Positions 6,261 through 14,948 are shown, counted from the first letter of the stretch. The stretch: DNA of 17,175 bases from an uncultured Haloferula sp. (GCA_946885645.1 CAMPGU010000060.1:1-17175); one strand, 5' to 3'. Program-made: numbers and translations. The notes: generated from the letters alone by a model not told the origin.

Positions 6261-6277
6261 GAGGGGATCGCCCTCTC
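6259..6277. terminator. Hairpin between converging genes
   Basis: GAGAGGG (6259-6265) pairs perfectly with CCCTCTC (6271-6277) around five bases, in the 26-bp gap between the DUF3127 gene and gpmI. It overlaps the DUF3127 stop codon. Neither strand has a proper U tract after the stem, so bidirectional termination is a guess from position. Confidence 0.4.
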
Positions 6278-6286
6278 CCCGGCCGC

Positions 6287-7834
6287 TCACTTCTTCTTCT
6301 TCACCAGCAGGGTGCGGCCGGTCATTTCCTTCGGCTTCGGCAGGCCGAGCATGTCGAGGAGGGTCGGTGCCACGTCGGCCAGGATGCCGTCCTTCACCTC
6401 GTATTTTCCGGCGTCCGCCGCCACGTAGATGAGATGCACGAGGTTCGTCGTGTGGGCGGTATGCGGCGAGCCGTCGGCATTGATCATGAACTCGCAGTTC
6501 CCGTGGTCCGCGGTGATCAGCAGCTTGCCGCCCAGGCGCAGCGTTTCATCCACCACCGCCTTCACGTCGGCATCGATCGTTTCGCAGGCCTTGATCGCGG
6601 CCTCCACGACGCCGGTGTGGCCCACCATGTCGGGGTTGGCGAAGTTCAGGATCACCAGATCGTAATCCTTCAAGCGGCTCACGACCGTTTCCGTCACCTG
6701 CTGCGCGCTCATTTCCGGCTTCAGGTCGTAGGTCGCCACCTCCTTGGGAGAGGGCACGATGGCGCGGTCCTCGCCCTTGTTCGGCTTCTCGATGCCGCCG
6801 TTGAAGAAGTACGTCACGTGCGGGTATTTCTCCGTCTCCGCGATCCGCATCTGGGTCTTCTTCGCCTTCGCGACGGTTTCGCCGAGGCCCATCTTGAGCT
6901 TGTCCGGGCCGAAGATGACGTCGCACTTGTACTTGGCGTCGTACTGGGTGAGGGTCACGTAGTGGATCTTCGGGCGGCGGCCGGCCTTGAATCCCTTGAA
7001 GGTCCCCTCGGCGAGGAAGGCTTCGGAAAGCTGGCGCACGCGGTCCGCGCGGAAGTTGAAGAAGATCACCACGTCCCCGTCCCGCATCAGCTTCTTGCCG
7101 GGCGTCTCGAAGACCATCGGCAGCAGGAATTCATCCGTCTTGTCCTGCGCGTATTTCTCCGCGATGGCTTCGGAAGCCAGCACGTCCATCGGCTCGCCGA
7201 TGCCGTGGACGATGGCGTCCCAGGCGAGCTTGGTGCGTTCCCAGCGGTTGTCGCGGTCCATCGCGTAGTAGCGGCCGGTCACGGTGGCGATGCGGGCGCC
7301 GTATTTCGCGATCTCATCCTCCACCTTGGAAACGTAGGCCGCCCCGCCGGTGGGCGAGGTATCGCGGCCGTCGGTGATGGCGTGGACCATGATGTCGTCC
7401 ACCCCGGCGGCCTTGGCCAGGGCGACCATCGCGCAGAGGTGATCCTGGTGGGAATGGACGCCGCCATCGGACAGCAGGCCGATGAAGTGCAGGCGCTTGC
7501 CCTTCGCGGCGGCGAGGGCCTTCTTGAAAGTCTTGTTCTTCGCCAGGGTGCCGTCCTCGATCGCCTTGTTGATGCGGGTGAGGTCCTGATACACGACCCG
7601 CCCGGCACCGAGATTGAGGTGGCCCACCTCGGAATTCCCCATCTGGCCCGCCGGGAGCCCCACATCCAGGCCGGAAGCGCTGAGGAAGCCCTTCGGATAC
7701 TGCTCCAGCATCACGTCGTGGAAGGGAGTTTTGGCGAGCAGGGTCGCGTTACCGTCCTTTTTCGCCGTCTTCTTCCCCCCGGGATTCACACCCCAGCCGT
7801 CGCGAATGATGAGAACCACCGGTTTCTTGGCCAT
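6287..7834 (-). CDS. gpmI: 2,3-bisphosphoglycerate-independent phosphoglycerate mutase
   Basis: Manganese-dependent interconversion of 3- and 2-phosphoglycerate in glycolysis and gluconeogenesis. The 515-residue protein has the full length of the family. The N-terminal metal site is Asp12 in IIRDGWG. The phosphoserine is Ser68 in GNSEVGHLNLGAGR. LLSDGGVHSHQDHL (about 119-132) and ITDGRDTSP carry substrate and metal residues. FNFRADRVRQL marks the substrate-binding domain. NFANPDMVGHTG and ITADHGNCE in the C-terminal half supply the second metal-binding Asp and His set. It ends in a lysine run (VKKKK). The gene lies 56 bp after the antiporter gene on the same strand, so cotranscription is possible. 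No Shine-Dalgarno is visible at the start. Confidence 0.97.
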   Translation of the reverse strand: MAKKPVVLIIRDGWGVNPGGKKTAKKDGNATLLAKTPFHDVMLEQYPKGFLSASGLDVGLPAGQMGNSEVGHLNLGAGRVVYQDLTRINKAIEDGTLAKNKTFKKALAAAKGKRLHFIGLLSDGGVHSHQDHLCAMVALAKAAGVDDIMVHAITDGRDTSPTGGAAYVSKVEDEIAKYGARIATVTGRYYAMDRDNRWERTKLAWDAIVHGIGEPMDVLASEAIAEKYAQDKTDEFLLPMVFETPGKKLMRDGDVVIFFNFRADRVRQLSEAFLAEGTFKGFKAGRRPKIHYVTLTQYDAKYKCDVIFGPDKLKMGLGETVAKAKKTQMRIAETEKYPHVTYFFNGGIEKPNKGEDRAIVPSPKEVATYDLKPEMSAQQVTETVVSRLKDYDLVILNFANPDMVGHTGVVEAAIKACETIDADVKAVVDETLRLGGKLLITADHGNCEFMINADGSPHTAHTTNLVHLIYVAADAGKYEVKDGILADVAPTLLDMLGLPKPKEMTGRTLLVKKKK

Positions 7835-7890
7835 GACGCGCCGCGTTTAACGGCCTGCGACCCCAGCGTCCAGCGGGGATTGCCGGGATG

Positions 7891-8838
7891 TCACTTCGGC
7901 CACATCACGGCGAGATAGACGCCGTAGGTGGCGAAGAGCAGCAGGCCCTCGGCGCGGTTCAGCCTCTTGCCGGTGGCCAGCATGGGCAGCATCAGGGCGG
8001 TCACCCCGATCAGCATGTAGAGGTCGAAGGGCTGCAGGCCTGCCGTGCCGACCGGAAAGACCACCGCCGCGCCGCCCAGCACGAAGAGCAGGTTGAAGAG
8101 CGAGGACCCCAGCACATTCCCCAGCGCGATGTCGGACTGCCCGCGGATGGCCGCTACCATGGAAGTCGCGAGCTCGGGCATCGAGGTGCCTGCGGCGATG
8201 ATGGTGAGCCCGATCACGGTGTCGGAGACATCCAGGGATTTCGCGATGATCACGGCATTGTCCACCAAGAGGCGGGAACCCAAGATCAAGACCATCATGC
8301 CGATCGCGATCTTGAACAAATCGGAAAGAATACTCCCCCTTTTCCGGATCTCGGGGATATCGACATGGGTTTCATGCCCTTTAGCCTCGTCCTTCCGGGC
8401 CATGCGGACCGCCCACCAGGTATAGGCGACAGCGAAGACGAGCAGGATTCCTCCCTCCACCCGGGAAACCCGGCCATCCAGGAAGGTCAAGGGCACCAGC
8501 AGGGTGACCAGCAGCACCACCGGAGCGTCCCATTTCAGCACCTGCAGGTGCGTGGATATGGGAAATACCGCCGCGGAAAGGCCGAGGATGACGGCGATAT
8601 TGAAAATATTCGACCCGACGACGTTCCCGATGGCGATGTCGGAATTTCCCGCGAAGGCCGCTTTCAGGGAGACGAGCAGCTCGGGTGTCGAGGTGCCGTA
8701 GGCCACCACCGTCAGACCCACCACCAGCGGGGTGAGCCCGAGCTTCAGGGCCAGGGAGGCACCCCCGCGGACGAGGAGTTCGGCCCCGAGGAAAAGCACC
8801 AGGCAGCTCAAAACGATAAGGAGGACGGGAACAAGCAT
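7891..8838 (-). CDS. Calcium/sodium antiporter family protein (CaCA, YrbG-like)
   Basis: Predicted inner-membrane cation exchanger of 315 residues with the internal duplication of the family. Repeat 1 has GLTVVAYGTSTPEL (41-54) and GNVVGSNIFN (71-80). Repeat 2 has GLTIIAAGTSMPEL (210-223) and GNVLGSSLFN (240-249). The conserved acidic residues Glu53 and Glu222 sit in the ion-binding helices. Hydrophobic segments run along nearly the whole protein. A charged cytoplasmic-type loop lies at about 145-172. The frame extends to 9072, but ATG at 8838 gives the normal start directly at the first membrane helix; the extension would overlap kup. YrbG-type proteins are annotated as Ca2+/Na+ exchangers, but the ion specificity here cannot be read. 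It diverges from the potassium transporter gene kup, 136 bp away. Confidence 0.9.
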   Translation of the reverse strand: MLVPVLLIVLSCLVLFLGAELLVRGGASLALKLGLTPLVVGLTVVAYGTSTPELLVSLKAAFAGNSDIAIGNVVGSNIFNIAVILGLSAAVFPISTHLQVLKWDAPVVLLVTLLVPLTFLDGRVSRVEGGILLVFAVAYTWWAVRMARKDEAKGHETHVDIPEIRKRGSILSDLFKIAIGMMVLILGSRLLVDNAVIIAKSLDVSDTVIGLTIIAAGTSMPELATSMVAAIRGQSDIALGNVLGSSLFNLLFVLGGAAVVFPVGTAGLQPFDLYMLIGVTALMLPMLATGKRLNRAEGLLLFATYGVYLAVMWPK

Positions 8839-8974
8839 CGGCGCTGATTTTCGCCTCCCCGCCCGGTCTAACCAGTGCGAAATCAAGCCTTTTTTCCAAT
8901 CCTGCGGGCCGGCCTTTTCGCTGGTCAGGGGTTCCGGGGCGTGTTTGGAAAGCGGCGCGACGATCCGTTTCGCG

Positions 8975-10882
8975 ATGATGAATAGTTCCTCCGACGGCCA
9001 TTCCGGCCGCCAACCAAAAATCGCGGCCGCCACGCTCGCGGCCCTCGGGATCGTCTTCGGCGACATCGGCACCAGCCCGCTCTACGCCTTCCGCGAATGC
9101 TTCGCCCCGCACGGGGTGGAACCCACGCCGCTGACCGCGAGCAATCTGGTGGGAGCGGCCTCCCTGATCGTCTGGGCGCTCATCCTGGTGGTTTCGATCA
9201 AATACGTCCTGATCATCCTGCGGCTGGATAACCGGGGCGAAGGCGGCATCCTCGCCCTCTCCGCGCTGATCCGCTCGGCCGCGCGGCGCCTCGGCGGCCG
9301 GGATCCGAAATCGGTGCTCCTGCTGGGCCTGGCCGGTTCTTCCCTGATCTACGCGGACGGGATGATCACCCCGTCCATCTCGGTGCTCTCCGCGGTGGAA
9401 GGACTTTCCGTGAGCGCGCCGGTGCTGGAGAAATACATCGTCCCGGCGGCGGTGCTCATCCTTGCCGGGATGTTCGCGATCCAGCGGCACGGCACGGGAA
9501 AGGTGGGCATCCTTTTCGGCCCCATCGTCCTGCTGTGGTTCGTCACCCTGGGGGCGCTCGGCCTGCGCGGCATCATCGCCCACCCGGAGGTGCTGGGGGC
9601 GCTGAGCCCCACCGCCGGGATCAGCTTCCTGATCCGGGAATGGCACCACGCCTTTCCCCTGCTGGCGGCCGTCTTCCTGGCCGTGACGGGCGGCGAGGCG
9701 CTGTACGCGGACCTCGGCCACTTCGGCACCCGGCCGATCCGCGTCGGCTGGTTCTCCGTGGTGCTGCCCGGCCTGGTCCTGAACTATCTGGGCCAGGCGG
9801 CGCTGCTCAGTTCCGATCCCTCCGCGATCCGGGCGCCCTTCTTCCTGCTGGCGCCGGACTACCTGCGCTTCCCCCTGACCCTGCTGGCCACGGCCGCGGC
9901 GGCGATCGCCAGCCAGGCGCTGATTTCCGGCGCGTTTTCGCTGACCACTCAGGCCGTCCAGTTGGGCTGCCTGCCGCGCGTGAAGATCCGCCATACCTCG
10001 GAGCACTCCGTCGGCCAGGTCTATGTGCCCGCCATCAACCGGTTCCTGGTGATCGCCTGCATCGTGCTGGTGATCAGCTTCAAAAGCTCCGCGGCGCTGG
10101 CGGGGGCCTACGGCATCGCGATCGTGCTGACGATGACGATCACCTCGCTGCTCTTCTACTCCGCGGCACGCGCCGCCTGGGGCTGGACCAAGCTGAAGGC
10201 GGGCGCGGTGACCGGCCTGTTCCTGCTCATCGAGCTGCCTTTCCTGGCCGCGAACTCCTTGAAAATCCTGCACGGCGGCTGGCTGCCGCTGGTGGTGGCC
10301 GGGGCCTCCATGGGCCTGATGATGACCTGGCTCTGGGGCCGGGCCCGGCTCTACAACCGCCTCTCGCGCGAGGCGCTGCCGGTGGATGCCCTGCTCTCCG
10401 ACCTGCAACGCGGCAGCATCCACCGCGTCTCCGGCACCGCCGTGTACATGAGCGGCCGCGGCGACATGGTGCCGACCGCCCTGCTGCACAACCTGAAGCA
10501 CAACCAGGTGCTCCACGAAAAGGTGGTGCTGCTGCACGTGGACACGCTCGACCAACCCTATGTGGAGGAGGACGCCTGTGCCCAACATTTCGACCTGGGC
10601 GAAGGCGTGCACCGGGTGAATCTCAGCTTCGGCTTTGCCGACACCCCGGACGTGCCGGTGGCCCTGAAGGCGCGGCTCCCGGACGCGGTGCGCTTTCACC
10701 CGGGGAAAGCGACCTACTTCCTCGGCCGCGAGACCTACGGGGTGGGCCAGAAAGCCAGCGCGCTCGACCGCATCCGCCTGGCGTTCTTCGCGATCATGGC
10801 GCGCAACGCGTCCCCCGCGACGGCGTACTTCAAGCTCCCGCCCGGCCGCGTGGTGGAGCTGGGCGCGCAGATCACCCTCTGA
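8975..10882 (+). CDS. kup: Kup/HAK/KT family potassium transporter
   Basis: Proton-coupled potassium uptake protein of the inner membrane, 635 residues, close to E. coli Kup (622). The signature FGDIGTSPLYAF lies at 28-39. NRGEGGILAL (86-95) and LIYADGMITPSISVLSAVEG (124-143) are family hallmarks. A long hydrophobic core continues to about residue 450 (twelve helices in the family), followed by a soluble cytoplasmic C-terminal domain with YMSGRGDMVPTALLHNLKHN and VVLLHV. The frame is open from 8732, but that stretch is antisense to the antiporter gene. ATG 8975 or the adjacent ATG 8978 fits the family N-terminus. The 136-bp divergent gap shows no convincing promoter or riboswitch by eye. Confidence 0.95.
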   Translation: MMNSSSDGHSGRQPKIAAATLAALGIVFGDIGTSPLYAFRECFAPHGVEPTPLTASNLVGAASLIVWALILVVSIKYVLIILRLDNRGEGGILALSALIRSAARRLGGRDPKSVLLLGLAGSSLIYADGMITPSISVLSAVEGLSVSAPVLEKYIVPAAVLILAGMFAIQRHGTGKVGILFGPIVLLWFVTLGALGLRGIIAHPEVLGALSPTAGISFLIREWHHAFPLLAAVFLAVTGGEALYADLGHFGTRPIRVGWFSVVLPGLVLNYLGQAALLSSDPSAIRAPFFLLAPDYLRFPLTLLATAAAAIASQALISGAFSLTTQAVQLGCLPRVKIRHTSEHSVGQVYVPAINRFLVIACIVLVISFKSSAALAGAYGIAIVLTMTITSLLFYSAARAAWGWTKLKAGAVTGLFLLIELPFLAANSLKILHGGWLPLVVAGASMGLMMTWLWGRARLYNRLSREALPVDALLSDLQRGSIHRVSGTAVYMSGRGDMVPTALLHNLKHNQVLHEKVVLLHVDTLDQPYVEEDACAQHFDLGEGVHRVNLSFGFADTPDVPVALKARLPDAVRFHPGKATYFLGRETYGVGQKASALDRIRLAFFAIMARNASPATAYFKLPPGRVVELGAQITL

Positions 10883-10914
10883 AGCGCCCCCGGAGGCGGG
10901 AGCGGAAATGATCG

Positions 10915-10935
10915 GAATGTCCCGAAGGGACATTC
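10915..10935. terminator. Perfect 9-bp hairpin after kup
   Basis: GAATGTCCC (10915-10923) pairs with GGGACATTC (10927-10935) around GAA, 33 bp after the kup stop. No T tract follows. It may be a transcript-end structure or a dispersed palindrome. Confidence 0.4.
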
Positions 10936-10994
10936 ACGCGCCCCCTCTTCCGACCTACACGGCTCCGGCCTTCCGCTTTCACAATATCCACATT

Positions 10995-11011
10995 CCCCGG
11001 CCCCGCCGGGG
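10995..11011. repeat. GC-rich 7-bp hairpin in the kup-patatin gap
   Basis: CCCCGGC (10995-11001) pairs with GCCGGGG (11005-11011) around CCC. It is one of several small palindromes in the 251-bp gap. Others are ATTTCAAA/TTTGAAAT (11025-11032 and 11053-11060) and GCCTA/TAGGC (11074-11078 and 11083-11087). Confidence 0.5.
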
Positions 11012-11053
11012 GACGCATTTCCCCATTTCAAACAACTCTCTTTCGGGAGCGAT

Positions 11054-11082
11054 TTGAAATCTCCGCGGGCCCGGCCTATTGT
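11054..11082 (+). promoter_or_regulatory. Candidate sigma70-like promoter of the patatin/beta-oxidation operon
   Basis: TTGAAA at 11054-11059 and TATTGT at 11077-11082 are separated by 17 bp. Transcription would start near 11089, leaving a leader of about 45 bases before the patatin ATG. The -35 lies in the TTTGAAAT arm of an inverted repeat (with 11025-11032) and the -10 in the loop of the GCCTA/TAGGC hairpin. A fatty-acid-responsive repressor may bind here, but no known operator is recognised. Confidence 0.5.
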
Positions 11083-11133
11083 TAGGCGGATCGGATTCAG
11101 CCGTTCCGCCCGAACAGGAAAGGAAACCCGCCC

Positions 11134-12144
11134 ATGCTTGGCAAAATCCTGCGATTCTTCCGTGGAGACCCTCGCCCCGCCCGCCGGGAGAGGCCGCTGG
11201 ACGATGCCCCTTTGCCGAAACTGGGGCTGGCGCTCTCCTCGGGAGGCGCGCGGGGCCTGGCCCACGTGGGCGTGCTCCAGGTGCTGGAAGAGAACGGCAT
11301 CGAGATCCACGCCATCGCCGGGTCCAGCATGGGGGCTTACATCGGGGCGCTATGGGCGGCGGGCTTTTCCGGCAAGGACCTGGAAGACCTGGCCGGGGAG
11401 ATGCACGACCGCCGCCAGCTCTGGCGCCTCGCGGACCCGCTGATCCCGCCGATGAAAGGCCTCTTCCGCGGGCTCAAGGCGCGGGCGCATCTGGAGCGCT
11501 CGCTGGGCAATCTCAAGTTCGAGGATCTGGAACGCCGCATCCTGGCGGTGGCGGTGGATATCGACACGAAGGAGCGCATCGTCTTCCGCAGCGGCCGGAT
11601 CGTCGATGCCGTCCATGCTTCCTGCGCCATGCCGGGCATCATCGCGCCTGTCACCATCGACGGCCACCGCTGCGTGGATGGCGGGGTGATCGATCCCGTG
11701 CCGGTGGGCGCGCTGCGGAAGTACAGCGAGGTGGACCGGGTGATCGCGATTTCCGTGGTGCCCACCTTCGCCGACGTGGACGAGGGCCTGTGCCGCCGGG
11801 ACGAGCCCGGGGTCCCGCCCGGCTGGTGGCGGCGCGTGGGCAGCTCCCTGAACGGCAATCTCAACCTGCTCGCGCGCGGCAACATGATCGACACCTTCCG
11901 CCAGAGCATCCGCGCCGCGCAGATCCGCATGGCCCACGAGTCCTGCAAGAAGGCGGATCTCTGCCTGCGCCCGGAACATTTCTTCGCCCCGTGGCATGAC
12001 TACTCCGGCTTCCGCCGGTTCATCGATGCGGGCCGGCAGGTCGCGACGGATCATCTCGACGAGATCCGCGCCCTGCTGAAGCCGGATTTCCAACCCTATG
12101 AAACCGCGCCCTTCAAACCCATGGTGGGCCACGACGTCGCGTGA
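11134..12144 (+). CDS. Patatin-like phospholipase family protein
   Basis: Predicted serine lipid acyl hydrolase of 336 residues (NTE/RssA-like). The oxyanion loop is SSGGARGLAHVG (35-46). The nucleophile elbow is GSSMG (63-67) with Ser65. The second member of the Ser-Asp dyad is Asp182 in VDGGVIDPVP. The first 30 residues are basic and partly hydrophobic (MLGKILRFFR) but do not form a clear signal peptide, so it is probably cytoplasmic or membrane-associated. A purine-rich Shine-Dalgarno-like run (AGGAAAGGAAA) stands a short distance before the ATG, better than for most genes here. Its 3' end overlaps the ligase gene by 47 bp. In this operon it could release fatty acids from membrane or storage lipids; the substrate is inferred. 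Confidence 0.93.
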   Translation: MLGKILRFFRGDPRPARRERPLDDAPLPKLGLALSSGGARGLAHVGVLQVLEENGIEIHAIAGSSMGAYIGALWAAGFSGKDLEDLAGEMHDRRQLWRLADPLIPPMKGLFRGLKARAHLERSLGNLKFEDLERRILAVAVDIDTKERIVFRSGRIVDAVHASCAMPGIIAPVTIDGHRCVDGGVIDPVPVGALRKYSEVDRVIAISVVPTFADVDEGLCRRDEPGVPPGWWRRVGSSLNGNLNLLARGNMIDTFRQSIRAAQIRMAHESCKKADLCLRPEHFFAPWHDYSGFRRFIDAGRQVATDHLDEIRALLKPDFQPYETAPFKPMVGHDVA

Positions 12145-13561
12145 CGAGCTCCACCACCGGCAGGATGTGCTGCTACGGCACCTCCTGAAGGATCGCGTGG
12201 TGCCCTTCACCGCGTATTACTCGAAGCTCTTCAAGGAGCTCGGCATCGAGGCGGGCGACATCCGCGGCACCGAGGACCTGAAGCTGCTGCCCTTCACCTC
12301 GAAGAGCCTGTTGGAAAACCCGCGCGATTTCGTGGTGATCCCGGACGAGGCGGCGCTGAAGCACCAGTGGTCCACGCTGCGCCACGCGATCGCCCACGGC
12401 CCCGCCGCGACCAAGAGGATGCTGGAGGAGGAACTGCGCCCGATCCTGCTGACCAGCACCACGGGGCGCTCCGCCGCCCCGGTGCCCTTCCTCTACTCCA
12501 AGCACGACATCGCGAATCTGGAGGAAGGTGGCCGGCGGATGATGGAGCTCTGCCAATCGGACCCCTCGTGGCGGCACATCAATGCCTTCCCCTTCGCGCC
12601 GCACCTCGCTTTCTGGCTGGCGCATCACGCGGGCACCGGGTTCACGACCTTCATGCTTTCCACCGGCGGCGGCAAGACCATGGGCACCGAGGGAAATCTC
12701 CGGATCATCGGCAAGATCCAGCCCGACGCGATCATCGCCATGCCCACCTTCCTCTATCACCTGCTGCAGCAAGCGGCGGCCGGGAAGGAGCGCTGGACCA
12801 AGCTGAAGCGCATCGTCCTGGGCGGGGAGAAAGTCCCGGCCGGGATGCGCCGCAAGCTGCGGGCGCTCTGCGCGGAGATCGGCTCGCCGGACGCGGCGAT
12901 CATGTCCACCTACGGCTTTACCGAGGCGAAGATGGCGTGGACGGAATGCCTGCCGCCGGAGGGAGGCGCACCCTCCGGTTTCCACGTTTATCCCGACCTG
13001 ACTTTCCTGGAGATCATCGATCCCCAGACCGGGGAACGGGTGCCGGACGGCCAGCCGGGGGAAATCGTCTGCACGCCGCTGGATGCGCGCGGCACCGTGG
13101 TCCTCCGCTACCGCACCGGGGACCTCATCGACGGCGGCATCACCTACGAGCCGTGCCCGTATTGCGGCCGCACCTGTCCGCGCCTGATCGGGAAGATCTC
13201 GCGCGTCTCCGACATGCGGCGGCTGAACATCGGCAAGCTCAAGGGCACGCTGGTGGACTTCAACGCGCTGGAGAACCTGCTGGACGACACCGAGGGCCTG
13301 GGGGCCTGGCAGATCGAGCTGAGGAAACGCAACGACGACCCGCTGGAAAGCGATCTGGTGGTGGTCCACGCGGCTCCGGTGAACGGCTCCGATCCGGAGG
13401 ATCTCAAGCAAAGGATCTCCGCCCGTTTCGGCGACGCGGTCGAGTTCGCGCCGAACGACGTCGTCTTCCATAGCTGGGACGAGATGCGCCGCCTGCAGGG
13501 CGTGGGGAAAGAACTCAAGGAACAGAAGGTGGTGGATCACCGCCCGGAAACCGATTCGTAA
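12098..13561 (+). CDS. PaaK-like adenylate-forming acyl-CoA ligase family protein
   Basis: A 487-residue ANL-superfamily protein resembling phenylacetate-CoA ligases (PaaK). The N-terminal part with LFKELGI...DLKLLPFTSKSLL (44-72) is typical of PaaK. The phosphate loop is TSTTG (119-123) instead of the usual SGTTG. STYGFTEAK (270-278) and YRTGDL (338-343) are the standard adenylation motifs. A cysteine cluster CPYCGRTC (353-360) could bind metal. The end (GKELKEQKVVDHR, 470-482) fits the PaaK C-terminal lid. ATG 12098 keeps the full N-terminal region at the cost of a 47-bp overlap with patatin. The setting suggests it activates fatty acids freed by the patatin for the following thiolase and FadJ enzymes. 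An aromatic acid is the alternative substrate; no other phenylacetate-pathway gene is present. Confidence 0.85.
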   Translation: MKPRPSNPWWATTSRDELHHRQDVLLRHLLKDRVVPFTAYYSKLFKELGIEAGDIRGTEDLKLLPFTSKSLLENPRDFVVIPDEAALKHQWSTLRHAIAHGPAATKRMLEEELRPILLTSTTGRSAAPVPFLYSKHDIANLEEGGRRMMELCQSDPSWRHINAFPFAPHLAFWLAHHAGTGFTTFMLSTGGGKTMGTEGNLRIIGKIQPDAIIAMPTFLYHLLQQAAAGKERWTKLKRIVLGGEKVPAGMRRKLRALCAEIGSPDAAIMSTYGFTEAKMAWTECLPPEGGAPSGFHVYPDLTFLEIIDPQTGERVPDGQPGEIVCTPLDARGTVVLRYRTGDLIDGGITYEPCPYCGRTCPRLIGKISRVSDMRRLNIGKLKGTLVDFNALENLLDDTEGLGAWQIELRKRNDDPLESDLVVVHAAPVNGSDPEDLKQRISARFGDAVEFAPNDVVFHSWDEMRRLQGVGKELKEQKVVDHRPETDS

Positions 13562-13565
13562 AAAC

Positions 13566-14825
13566 ATGGCAGATCTCCATATCATCGCGGGCATCCGCAC
13601 TCCCTTCTGCCGGATGGGCACGGACTTCGACAGCCTGGGGGCCGACGATCTCGGCCGCCTCGCCTGTAGCGCGCTCCTGCTGCGCACGGGCATCGATCCG
13701 GGGCTGATCGATGAAGTGATCATCGGCTGCGTGGCGCAACCGGCGGAGGCGGCCAATCTCGCGCGGGTGATCGCCCTGCGCTCGGGAATCCCGGAACACG
13801 TCCCGGCGGTCACGGTCCACCGGAATTGCGCGTCCGGCATGGAGGCCATCACCGCCGCCCACCAGCGCATGATGGCGGGTCAGGGCGATCTCTTCCTGGT
13901 CGGCGGGGCGGAGAGCATGTCGCAGGTGCCCCTTTTCTACCCGCACCCCGCGGCGCTGAAATTCGGCGCGCTGGCGCGGGCGAAGGAGATCGGCCAGAAG
14001 ATCACCGCGGCGGCCGCCTTCCGTCCGGCGGATTTCAAGCCCCGCGCGGGCCTGCAGCTCGGCCTGACCGATCCGGTGAGCGGGCTGATCATGGGCGATA
14101 CCGCGGAGGTGCTGGTGCGCGAATTCCAGATCACGCGCGAGGAGCAGGATGCCTTTGCCGCGGCCTCGCACCGCAAGGCGCTCGCCGCCGCGGACCGGCT
14201 GGCGGAAGAGATCGCACCGGTGCATCTGGCGGGAAAAGCGGTGGGGCGCGACAACGGCATCCGCGAGGATTCCACCTTGGAGAAACTGGGCCGGCTGCGG
14301 CCGATCTTCGACCGGCAGACGGGCACCGTGACCGCGGGCAACAGCTCGCAGATCACCGATGGCGCGGTGGCCCTGCTGGTCGGCAGCGAGGACGCGGTGG
14401 AGCGCCTCGGGATCGAGCCGCTGGGCCGCCTGACGGGCTACGCCTATACCGGCTGCGATCCGAAGCGCATGGGCCTGGGGCCGGTGCACGCGATCGCGCT
14501 GGCCCGGCAGCTCACCGGCTTGGCCCCCGAGAATGCCGATCTGGTGGAGATCAACGAAGCCTTCGCCGCCCAGGTGCTGGCGGTGCTCGCCGCGCTGAAG
14601 GACCCCTCGAAGTGCGGCCAGGACTTGCACGCGGTGGAGATCCCGCATGAAAAACTCAACCGCCGCGGCGGGGCCATCGCGCTGGGTCATCCGGTGGGTG
14701 CCACCGGCGCCCGGCTGGTCCTGACCGCCCTGCACCAGCTCCGGGAAACCGGCGGTCAACGGGCGCTCGCGACCCTCTGCGTCGGCGGCGGTCAAGGCGC
14801 GGCCCTCTGGCTGGAACGACCATGA
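13566..14825 (+). CDS. fadI: Acetyl-CoA C-acyltransferase, FadI-type thiolase
   Basis: Last step of beta-oxidation: thiolytic release of acetyl-CoA from 3-ketoacyl-CoA. The 419-residue protein is nearer FadI (436) than FadA (387), and its middle insert before GLIMGDTAEVL resembles FadI and the mitochondrial trifunctional beta subunit. The acylated nucleophile is Cys88 in HRNCASGMEA. NEAFAAQ follows in the C-terminal half. His375 is in GHPVGATGAR and the second catalytic cysteine is Cys405 in CVGGGQGAA. The ATG lies 4 bp after the ligase stop, so the genes are one transcription unit. A FadJ-type partner gene follows after a 234-bp structured gap. Such pairs normally form a multienzyme complex. 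Chain-length preference cannot be read. Confidence 0.92.
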   Translation: MADLHIIAGIRTPFCRMGTDFDSLGADDLGRLACSALLLRTGIDPGLIDEVIIGCVAQPAEAANLARVIALRSGIPEHVPAVTVHRNCASGMEAITAAHQRMMAGQGDLFLVGGAESMSQVPLFYPHPAALKFGALARAKEIGQKITAAAAFRPADFKPRAGLQLGLTDPVSGLIMGDTAEVLVREFQITREEQDAFAAASHRKALAAADRLAEEIAPVHLAGKAVGRDNGIREDSTLEKLGRLRPIFDRQTGTVTAGNSSQITDGAVALLVGSEDAVERLGIEPLGRLTGYAYTGCDPKRMGLGPVHAIALARQLTGLAPENADLVEINEAFAAQVLAVLAALKDPSKCGQDLHAVEIPHEKLNRRGGAIALGHPVGATGARLVLTALHQLRETGGQRALATLCVGGGQGAALWLERP

Positions 14826-14923
14826 AATCCCTTTTCCATATTCCATGCCCGCGAATTCCCGATGCCAAGGGCGCTCTTCCCGTCACCCCGCCACCGGATC
14901 GCCGCCTCGCGTCGTCATTCCCC

Positions 14924-14936
14924 GCCCCGGAGGGGC
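14924..14936. repeat. Small GC hairpin in the fadI-fadJ gap
   Basis: GCCCC (14924-14928) pairs with GGGGC (14932-14936) around GGA. It is the first of a series of hairpins in this gap. Confidence 0.5.
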
Positions 14937-14948
14937 ATCGGAAATTAG

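Noticed and set aside
6257..7918. 553-codon open frame on the + strand across gpmI
   Set aside because: Rich in His, Val, Arg and Gly without motifs; gpmI on the other strand is unmistakable.
8732..8974. N-terminal extension of kup
   Set aside because: It overlaps the antiporter gene in antisense and adds an Arg/Ser-rich stretch absent from Kup proteins.
8381..10933. 850-codon open frame on the - strand across kup
   Set aside because: Low-complexity Arg/Gly/His/Gln composition and full overlap with kup show a third-position shadow.
12173..13870. 565-codon open frame on the - strand across the ligase gene
   Set aside because: Shadow of the PaaK-like ligase, which has strong motifs on the + strand.
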